DNA from: Edaphochlamys debaryana
Lineage: Eukaryota > Chlorophyta > Chlorophyceae > Chlamydomonadales
Length of the DNA stretch: 64,000 nt
Direction: 5' to 3'
NCBI GenBank assembly: GCA_016858145.1
Contig: JAEHOE010000029.1
Coordinates: 62,001 to 126,000, forward strand
In this document: piece by piece, positions 16,479 through 26,300 of the stretch
How positions within the stretch are numbered: the first letter of the stretch is position 1
Layout: each line of letters begins with the position of its first letter
Notes under the pieces: model-generated
Told to the model about the DNA's origin: nothing
Seen by the model: only the letters and a program-made list of their open reading frames with translations
Database searches by the model: none
Translations under genes and position numbers: made by a program

Positions 16479-19400
16479 TCACGCCATGGAGAACTCGATC
16501 ATTGCCGCCTCCTGCTTCTTGCCGTGCTGAGCCGCGTGGGCCTGGGCCTGGGCCTGGGCCTGGGCCTCGCCCCCATCCATAGACAGCTCCTGTGGTGGGT
16601 CGGGGTGGTTGGAAAGGAGGGTGGTTGAGTCTAGTTCGACAGCCTAGGGCGGCGACTTGCCCCACAACCCACGCAGCCCCATAAAAACCACGCAGCCCCC
16701 AAACCGCCGCCCTCCCCACAGCCCCACCTGCTCCACCAACGCTAGCGTCTTGACGATATCCGCCGCCGCGGGGCGCCGCAACGGGTCCGCCTCCCAGCAC
16801 TGCGCCAGCAACCGCTGCAGCCGAGGCGGCCAGCGGGAGGCGTGGCCCCCAGGGGCCGACATGGGGGGCGTCTCCAGGCGCTGGCCGAGCAGTACGGTCT
16901 TGTGTGCGATCTGTACGGCAGACTGTGCAAGACGAGCAGGGAGGGAGAGGCCGGAGCCGTAAAGGCAGGGGGAGGGGCGTTGCGCAGAGCCGGGTTTCTA
17001 GGCACCAAGGTTCGCAGGCCCATCGCCCGGCTTCCCCCCTCACCAGCCCCCCACCCACCAGCCCCGCCCAGGGGTGCGCTCCCGCCAGCATCTCCCACAG
17101 CAGCACTCCGAACGAGTAGCAGTCCTGGGGGTGGCAGAGAGAAGGGGGGATGAAAGCTTGGCAGAGGCAGAGACAGTCCGTGTGGTGGGGAGTCGGTGGA
17201 GACCCCCCCAAGCCTGGGCCCCTGCACAGCCCTCCTCCGACCCACCACGTGGTAGCTGATGCCTATTCGCTCGACCTCGTAGCACTCCTGCGGGTGGGAG
17301 GGGCGAGGGGAGCCCTCCAGCTCTTGCTCAGCCCAAGCAGGTTCCCAACGCCTCGAGCTGCCATCCCTTCCCCCTACCTCCTGAGGCTCGCCCAGCCCTC
17401 CCTCTCCCCTTGCCCCCCCCTTTACGTGCCCCACTCACCGGTGCCATGTATGCGGGCTGCAGATTCATGAGCAGGATGGGAGGAGAGGGGGAAGTCAGGC
17501 GGGTTGGGATTTGAAGGAGGACGCGGCGCATTAAGGGTAGAAGAGGGCGGACTGTAATCGGAACCCAGCCCCAACCAAGACCTCTCCTTGCCTCCCTTTT
17601 GTACTCACCGTGCCCGCCTCTGGCTGTTCAGTGATGAGGATTGTGGTGCGGAGGCGTGACAGACCAAAGTCCTGCAAACGGGGTAGCAGGAGAGGCGGGA
17701 GCCAACGTGAGGGTTAAAGGAAGAGCAACCAACGAGGTAACCCCGACCGGGAATCTGCCAGTCCTCACCGATATCTTGACCACCGGCCTGCCCCCGTGCG
17801 AGACGTTCATGAGCACGTTTGCCGGCTTGAGGTCGCGGTGGAGGACCGTGGGGTGCAGGTAGCTCAGCCCCTGCGCCACCTCCCGGCCGATGTGCAGTAC
17901 GGTGGCCAGGGGCAGTACGACACCGGGGAAGCCGTACAGCACCTTATCCAGGGACGTCTCCATCAGCTCCAGCACCCTGGGGGTGGAGGCGCATTGAACC
18001 AGATCAACACCTCTCGCTCCTTGCCTTTCCCCTCTCCCCTCTCCCCCCGCCCCTTGCCCCTCACAACCACCCCCCCTCCCCCTTGCCCCCCTTCCCCCTC
18101 ACATGACGGGCCGTGTGGTGCCCATGACACTGGCAGCCAGCACCTTGACGATGTTGGGGTGGTCGCAACGACCCAGGACCTCCAGCTCCTGAGGGCGGTT
18201 GGCGGTTGGCGGTTGGCGGTTGCAGCTTGGCATTGTTGCGGTTTGCGCTTGCACGCAACCCTCCACACCCCTCCACGGCTCAACCCACCTGGCAGAATGA
18301 CTCCCGCAGCTGGTCCGGCGACCCCACGGGTGCGTCCGCCAGTGTGTCCAGGAGCTGCTTCACCGCCACCAGGGAACCGCGGAAGGTGCCCTGGTACACG
18401 CGCTGGGGGGGGAGGGGGTAGGTGGGGGGGAGAAGTCAGGGGCAGGGCGGGACAGGGGCAGGCGTCAAGCAGGGCCTATACATTGTATCGAGTCGACGGA
18501 CGGTGGGGCCAGGGCAACGAGGGTGCCACACGGACGTACCCTGAGCGCAGGAAGCACCCACGTCTGTACCGGTGCCCCGTTCCCCGCTCTAAGGAAAGCA
18601 ACCACCCGCCGCCCTTCTTCACGCCCCGAACCCCACTCACCCCGAATCCTCCCTTGCCCAGGATCACCCCCGTCAGCCGGACCACCGGGTCAGCCTCCTC
18701 CCCGCCGCCACCGCCTCCGCAATTGATCGACGATGCAATACTGGGGCTGGCCCCGGTGCTAGCACTAAAGTACCCATCCAAGCAGGGCGCATTGGCGACA
18801 CCGCTGTGATCCGCGGCCTTAATGAGGCCTGCGCTGGTGCTGTCGGTGCCGCCGCCGCTGGGCTGCCCCTGGCCCTGCCCCTGCTGCCCCGAGGCGGCGC
18901 CGCTCCCTCCGCGCCCGCTGGAGGGGTTGCTGAGCGAGTGGGTGTGGCTGGGCAGGTCGGGCAGCGCGACCTGTGCAGACACCAACCGGGGAGGGCGGGG
19001 AGGGCGGGGTAGACTGAGTTTGCGGGAAGGGAGCACTACAGGAACTGGACCGTGGGGGGAAGGGTCGGACCGTGCCAAGACCTGTGTGGCGCCACGACCA
19101 AGGGGCGTGGGGATAAGCTGCTACGCGCGGCGGGCGGAGGGAGGAGGTGGCGCTCCGGCGCAGCTCGGGCCATCCGCACGGCACCAGCCCCCTCTCTTTC
19201 CTCCCTTCCCCCTCCCTTCCCCGTCCCTGTCCTTGCCCTCCCACCTTGATGTTGGCCGGCATGGCCTGCAGGGGCGTCTGCGGAGTGACGACCACCTCGT
19301 CGAGGCGGGGCAGGCGGGGCGGGGGCGGCGAGGCGGCGGAGGCGCCGCGGAGCGCCGCGGGGGACTGCGGCGGCGAGGCGGGCCCCCCCTTGGTGGCCAC

Positions 19401-22400
19401 GGCCGGCAGCGGCAGCGGCAGAGAGCTGCCCTCCGAGCCCCACGTGCGGGACGTGGCGGCGGTGGTGGCGGCGCCGTGGCGGTTGCTGGGGTCATCGCGG
19501 GCGGAGCCCGCGGGCCTGTAGGGTGAAGAATGGGAGAAGCGGGTGGGAGGAGGGGGGCGGCGTGAGTGGGCGTGGAAATGATGGTGGGGAAGCAAGCTTC
19601 CTGCGGGCAGGGTCCTTGACCCAGATACCACAGGCGCATGCAATGCCTTGTTGCGGCAGTGCTGGAGACGGGTGCTGAGAGCCACACGCGCGCCGTCCCG
19701 CGACCCTGAATCCTGCGTCCCTTAACCCTGCACCCGCAGCCCCGCACGCGCGCTCACCAGTCCACCGTTGACGGCGCCTCCTGGCTGCCCGTGCTCCCCC
19801 GCTTGTCCGGGGCCGCCCCCCTCCGCCGCCGCACCACCGCCCACGCCACCAGACCCATCAGGCCCAGGAGCACCACACCTGGAAGGGGTGGGGGAGTGAG
19901 GAAGGCATGGGAGGAGGGTTAGATAGTGAGAGGTCAGCTCTGGGCTGGCACACGAGGGCTCTCACCAAGCCAGGGTGCTTTCCATGAATGGGCACCCGCA
20001 AACCCCACCCCGAGGGCTCCTAGCCTCACCCGCCGCCCCGTGCCACCGCCCCTCGGATCACCCACACCCACACCCAGCGATGCTCCCTCCGATGATTGCC
20101 GCCTCATTCACGCCGTTACTGCCGCCGCCGCCGTCGCCGGCCTCCGCCACCGCTGCCACGCCGGGCGGCGGCGTGGCGGCGGGCGGAGGCGTGGACCCTG
20201 GCGCGGCAAGCGATGGGCCCGAGCCGCCCGCCGCCGCCAGGGCCTGCATTGTCACGAGGACGCAACCCACAGGCGTGAGCTTCGCCACACACTCCCTGTT
20301 GGGAGGGATGGCATGGAGGCAAGTCCGTGGGGTCAGGTCAGGGGGGTCAGGTCAGTGCACAAGGCAGCATCCCAGGGCCACAGTCCTGGGCCTGCACCGC
20401 TACAGCTCGTCTGCCACGCGACCCCTGTCGTACGACGCATGCAGCACCGGTACGACACTGCCGTACGGCCGTGCCTGACCTGGTCACCGTGTACCGGCAG
20501 GGGCAGGTCACGTTCCAGAGCAGGAAGTTGTGGTTGGTGGGCACGGGGTTGCCCGCCTCGTTCGCCACCATGCCCCACGCCGCCACCTCCTCCAGCATGT
20601 ACACGTCCGGCCTGGGCATCGGGAAAGCGGCACGTGGGTTCACATGGCAGCAGTAATCAGGGTTTTCCGAGTGCCCGACCCACATCAGTACCCCAAGTTC
20701 CTCGCCTCCCCGTAAGCCCAACCATGCCTGCAGCGCTGGCCGCTGGGGGAACGCAGGAAACACGGCGGCACAATCAAGCGACGTGGCGCTGACAGAGCTC
20801 TAGTGGGCACTGGTAGGCCGCCGGGCGTTTCCCGGTAACTGATTACGGTACGCTTGAGCGCTTTCCGAGGTGGCGGCAAGACCAGGGCTGCCCTCAGTTC
20901 ACCGCGTGCTCGACCCACATCAACACCTTCGGGGCAGGCGCCCGCTGCACCCCGTCTCCGACGGCGCACGCCCACACCCACCCCCGGGCGCACCCGGCTA
21001 GTTGCACGTTGCATTGACCCCCGGGCGCGCCTTTCAAGCGCCTCACAGCACCCAGCACCCAGCACCCAGCACCACCCGCACGCTGAGCGCCCCCTAGCTC
21101 GGGGTCTACCTTTGGGGTCCCACGCCCCAACCCGAACGGGCATCACGTCCGCCCTGCAGACCCCCGCGGTCCCCCCCCCCTCACCAGCAGCGCTGCAGCG
21201 GGTGCGCCGAGGTGGAGTTGACGCAGCCGGCCTGACTGAGGTCGGTCCGATACGTGTTGACGCCGGGGTACTCCAAAGGGCGCAGGGCGGCCCGCACGTT
21301 CTGGCCCCAGATCTCCGCCGGCATGCAGATGGCTGGAGTCGCAAAGGCACGGGCAAGGGGAGGGACCGGGATCAGCGGACAGCGCCAGAGGCAAGGAGTG
21401 AATGGAACGCGGCGGAGAGGCGCCGGCAGTGCTGCCCTCGGAAGCCCGAGCGTAATCGTGCCCAGCTCCCATCCGCAGTCTTCCCGTGTTAAGTTTCAGG
21501 GTTTAGAACCCCCACCCCCCTTCCCTGATGAAGCCCCAGGCACAGCGGCTGGACCGCGATTCAGACAATACCGTGCGCAGCTCCCATCCAGGACTTCCCG
21601 CGCCCTGTTATAGGGTTTAGAGCTTAGCACCCCCAACCCCTGTGCCCCGCCTCCACGACGTGGTGTCAGGGTGAACGGGGCGGCGAGCCCCAATGGATGC
21701 AGTACTCGGTCATTTGTGACAACACGGATGCGGCAGCCCCGCATCCCAGTCGGGAGCGAGGCTGCTCCCTGCCAGGCGGCTGCTGCTCCCCGGCTGCAGC
21801 TACTCGGCGGCGACCGCCGAAGCCCCAAGTGTTCCAGCCCAGCCTGAGGCTCCGCTTCAGGGGGCAAACCCTGGAGCTTGCGCTGCTTCACACTCACGTA
21901 TGATGGCCGCCGAGTCAGACATAATGACTAGAGCGCGACGAGTGCCATTCGGGGAGGCCGTCAGGATGTTGAGGTTGGGCGTCCGCGAGAACAGGCCGGT
22001 GACGTAGTCATCCAGTGTGAGGTGCTCCAGCATCAAAAGCGCGTCATCGAGAAGGGTGAGCTGCAAGCGCACACAGTTTGGGATAGCAGGGGGTCAAGCG
22101 GCGCCCCAGGGGAACAGGGCAAGGGTTGACTGACGGCCATCCACCCCGCCGGCCGTCCCGCAAGGGTGGGGCTGTACGTTAAGGGGCTGCACGTCCTTTG
22201 CTCAGCGAATGCGAGCTTAGTTGCTGTGACAGTCGTGCGGTATCCGGAGGCCTTACCGCGGGGGGCGTGGGTAGGCGGAGGATGGGCGGCAAGGGGAGTG
22301 AAGAGTTGCCGCGGAGTGTCAAGTTACGGCCGCTGAGCAGCAGAGGCAGCGGTATGCCCGCCCAGTCCGCAGCCGTCAACGTGACAGCTTGAGCGTCCAG

Positions 22401-22571
22401 CTGTATGACGTCCGCGCCGGTGCCGGCCACAGCACGGGAGATGGCGACCGCCAATTCCGCTCCGCTGTGAACTCCAACAATGCCGGACTGTCCCTCCCCT
22501 TGCGCTGATATCTGCAGACTGTGCAGGCTACTCAGAAACACGACTGTGACAAGGAAGCTGATTGGCAACAT
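16479..22571 (-). CDS. Receptor-like TKL-type protein kinase, copy 1
   Basis: Likely a plasma-membrane receptor kinase with unknown ligand. Seventeen exons, read high to low: 22571-22257, 22060-21898, 21332-21185, 20611-20495, 20295-20072, 19878-19758, 19515-19245, 18970-18641, 18402-18289, 18188-18103, 17976-17769, 17671-17609, 17456-17439, 17287-17246, 17124-17059, 16922-16728, 16589-16479; phases close at 863 aa. A signal peptide starts the protein (MLPISFLVTVVFLSSLHSL). The ectodomain has volvocine-type blocks (VIQLDAQAVTLTAADWAGIP, then a Cys cluster ending ECVAKLTPVGC), a Gly/Pro-rich hinge and one membrane segment (VVLLGLMGLVAWAVV) before RRRRG. The kinase domain is intact: GKGGFG loop, VAVK lysine near 578, HRDLKPAN aspartate near 678, DFG near 700, AYMAPE split around an 18-nt exon. 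The tail has QA repeats. The exact donor at 20072 is uncertain. It faces its paralogue across 791 bp. Confidence 0.85.
20980..21028. mobile_element. 25-bp insertion flanked by 12-bp direct repeats
   Basis: ACCCCCGGGCGC at 20980-20991 and 21017-21028 encloses 25 bp containing the core CTAGTTGCACGTTGCATTG also seen at 15386-15407. It lies inside the intron between exons 3 and 4 of kinase copy 1. I did not see the core in the matching intron of copy 2, so insertion after the duplication is likely. Confidence 0.55.
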
Positions 22572-23362
22572 GCCGAGCTAGGGCGTAGCTCGCCGCTAAA
22601 ACGACATAACTACCACAATCGTGCCCTGGGCATTTTGAAGGAGTAAGCCTCGGCGCCCGGGTCGGAGCCTCGTGAGATGTCGGTGGTCGGAGTGGAAACG
22701 CGCGTGTTGTCACCCCCACGGACAAATGTAATGCTTTCAAGTGCGTCTCTATAGTTTAGCGTATGCCGTCGGCGCTCACACCGCGACGCGACGCGCTGGT
22801 GTGACACTACAGATTACGCCGCAGTCGGAGGGCCGGCTACCCCGAGAAGCCCGGGATCTGCCCTACGCATTCTCGAGTATGAATATGCATCTTGCCCTGG
22901 TAGCTGCGTGGTAACAACAGGCAGACCGTTGCCGCAGCCTTTCCCGCCCCGACTGACTGACTGCCCTACCACGCCCCTCCACGCTTCTCCACGCCCTACC
23001 CCGCAGGACCCCCGCTTCGGGCTTTGTGCCCACCTTGCTTGCCCCCTGATCCCCCTCGCTGCCAGTAAAATGTCAGCACGCTTCCTTCCCTCTACGTCCA
23101 GCTCGGCACCCAGTTCCGCATGATTCGTACGGGCGGGCTCACGTACCTCGGACGGCACGGACGCGCAAGCCTGTCAACTGCATATGGTACACCGTTCTTA
23201 GGAAGCTACGTCACACCCAGCAGAAGTGCACGGTTTGCGCGGTATCACTTATGTTGCACCATCGCGCAAAAATATGCGTTTTGCTTGGCCTAAAATGCTA
23301 CAGAGGCTCTGTGTAGTCAACTAAAGCTCCACGTTCCGCGGCCTGGCTCCAGAGCTCTCCAC
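22572..23362. promoter_or_regulatory. Divergent upstream region of the two receptor kinases
   Basis: The 791 bp between the two start codons must hold both promoters and 5' untranslated regions. An A/T-richer stretch at about 23268-23278 (AAAAATATGCG), roughly 90 bp before the copy 2 start, is the only TATA-like sequence I noticed there. No obvious palindrome or shared box pair was recognised. Confidence 0.4.
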
Positions 23363-26300
23363 ATGGAGCCAGTCATGCAGCTCGCCGCAGCTCTTGTTGC
23401 GTTGCTTGTGTCAGTTACGCACACGGGAGCTCAGGAGACACCCTCAGCTGACCTTACACCTATAGGAGTGCGCAGCGGGGCAGAGCTCGCCATCGCTATT
23501 TCACGAGCTGTGGCCGGCACAGGCGCGGACGTCATACAGCTGGACGCTCAAGCTGTCGATTTGACGGCTGCGGACTGGGCGGGCATACCCCTACCTTTGG
23601 TACTTGTGGGCCGGAACCTCACCCTACGCGGAGGGCCCGCCTTGCCCTCGCCGCCCGTCCTCCGCATGCCCACGCCCCCTGCGGTGAGCCGGTGGCCCGG
23701 ATGCACCCCTCGACAGCCCCACCCATTGGTACCTGTGTGTACACACTGGCATTGACGTCTTGGCCCCGTGAGGGGTTCAGCGGCGCATCTGAACATGTCC
23801 CTCTCCCGCCTGCCCCTGCACACACCGCAGCTGACGCTCGGGGACGGGGCGGCCCTGGTCTTCGAGCGCCTCATCCTCGTTGACTTTGCGAATGGCTTCT
23901 TCTCTCAAACGCCCAACTTCAGGTCTGATCCGCCTGATGTTGCACCTTTCTGCAGCCAAGCCCACGGCCCCACGCTGAGGCGTGCTCCTGCCCACAAGAC
24001 TGCCACCCACTGCCGAGTCTTGCCACAGCCACAGCCACACCAAGCCGCCCTCTCTTACCCCCTATGCACCCCCATCCCAGGATCCTCACGCCATCTCCGA
24101 AGGGCACTGTGGGGGCGCTGGCGGTTGTACGGGACGTTGCGGCCGTGATGCGTAGGTTGGGGCCAACGGGGGTTCCGTTGGCGGGTCGACGAGTTCCGAT
24201 GCTTCGTACGGTCTAGACCACTACTCGACTAGGGTTTGGTTGCTCGCGGCCCTAATTGATAGGGCCTCAGCGGTCACGCGCCTTGTGGCCCTGGTCCGCA
24301 GCGTGATTGCGCTGGGGCCACCAGCTTTATGGGGTACCCGTCACGACCAGCGAGCACCCTTCAGTCATGCCGCCCTGTCCTGTCTCCATCCATCTCCGCT
24401 CGCCCCCTCCCTGACCCCGGCCCCCCAGCCATCTGCCTTCCCGCGGACACGTGGGAGCGTAATCTGGGCGCTGCCATACGGCCGTTGGAGTACCCCGGCA
24501 CCAACCGCTTCACGGCCAACACCTCGCAGGCGGGTGCAGGGTGGGGGTCACGATAAGGGTGGGAATCAGCTTGGACCGCTGTAGCTGATGGCCTGAATGG
24601 CAACGGCCGCGGAGGGTGCGGCCGTGGCATTAAAACGTGGTATGACTCCCCCACCTTGGGGCGTTGGATTAAGGGAGCAAGCATGGATGGCCTTGGCATC
24701 ATGGCCGTGCACCGAGGTTGGTGTGCGCGCTCTAGTTGGGGTGTGGGCGTGCGGGAGGGCCTCGGCGTGTTTGGACCACCACAGCTTCATAGGGCTGACC
24801 TCTCGAGCCCGGACCCGCCCGTGCCGCAGGCCGGCTGCGTCAACTCCACCTCGGCGCCACCGCTGCAGCGCTGCTGGTGAGAGGGGGGGACCGCGGGTGC
24901 CTGCGGGGCAGACGGGGGAGCGGGGCGCCAAGGCCCAAGGGTGACCCTGCTGTGGGGAGTAGTACGGTCTGGGTGGGGTGCAGGCCACAAGTACGGCCCG
25001 GGTCGGGGGATATGGGGCTCCAAGTCGGGGGATAGGGATAGCAATGCCTGGGTCCAATTGTTCCGATTCCACCTTTCTATCCTCCCCCTCCTCGCGTCCC
25101 TTCCCGTCCTTGCCTGTGCCGGTTCGTGTTATCCACCTATCCTTTGCCCTGCGCACCCCTCAGTTCTCCCCACCCTTGCCCACTCTTCCCTCCCTGCGTC
25201 CCAGGCCGGGGGTCTACTTGGTGGGGGAGCTGGTGGCGTGGAGCGCCGTGATAACCGCAGCGGGCAACTTCGAGCGCACTACCTACAACATCTGGCTCGA
25301 CAATGTGTCCACACTGTGCCAGATGACCGTGTCGCAGTACGTACGGAAAAGCATGCAAGAGCTGGTTACCGTTGTACGGCTGAGAGTTTGTTGTGCTGCC
25401 GTTGTAGACCAACCGACCTGGTACCCCTGTATGGCTGCATCCATCGCACATGAGATCTGCTGCGCATGGAATACGACTGACTAAAGGGGAATCCCCCATG
25501 CCGATGCCGCCTCACAGGGAGTGCGTGGCGCAGCTAGGGCCCATCGGGTGCCTCCTGTACACCGCCAGGGGGGGTGCCTCGCCGGCCCCGGCCCCATGGC
25601 CCGGGACCGCCGCCACACCGCCGCCGGGCGTAACGGCTGCAACGGCTGACGCCGGCAGCAGCGGCAGTGGCGGAGTGAATGAGGCGGCAATCATCGGAGG
25701 GAGCATCGCTGGGGGTGGGTGGTCCGAGGGGCGGTGGCACGGGGCGGCGGGTGAGGCTAGGAGCCCTCGGGGTGGGGTTTGCGGGTGCCCATTCATGGAA
25801 AGCACCCTGGCTTGGTGAGAGCCCTCGTGTGCCAGCCCAGAGCTGACCTCTCACTATCTAACCCTCCTCCCATGCCTTCCTCACTCCCCCGCCCCTTCCA
25901 GGTGTGGTGCTCCTGGGCCTGATGGGTCTGGTGGCGTGGGCGGTGGTGCGGCGGCGGAGGGGGGCGGCCCCGGACAAGCGGGGGAGCACGGGCAGCCAGG
26001 AGGCGCCGTCAACGGTGGACTGGTGAGCGCGCGTGCGGTGCTGCGGGTTGAGGTTCAAGGCGTGGGAGCGAACCTGGGATGGGCGAAACTAGTGTCTCTT
26101 GTCAGTCATCGTGCAGGCCTGCATGCACTGTTGATGGCCCCTCAACCCCTCGCCTGCTTCCCTGGCACCTGACATCCGCATGCACCCTGCGCTATGCTCC
26201 TGCCACTTCAGCCCACTTGCACCTGATCCGCCTGCGGCACACCTGAACACAGCTGTCAACTGCCAACCGTCAACTGCGAACTGTCCTCGCAGGCCCCCCA

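Noticed and set aside
16479..22571. Kinase copy 1 as a pseudokinase or pseudogene
   Set aside because: All exons keep phase, and the glycine loop, VAVK lysine, HRD aspartate, DFG and APE are present.
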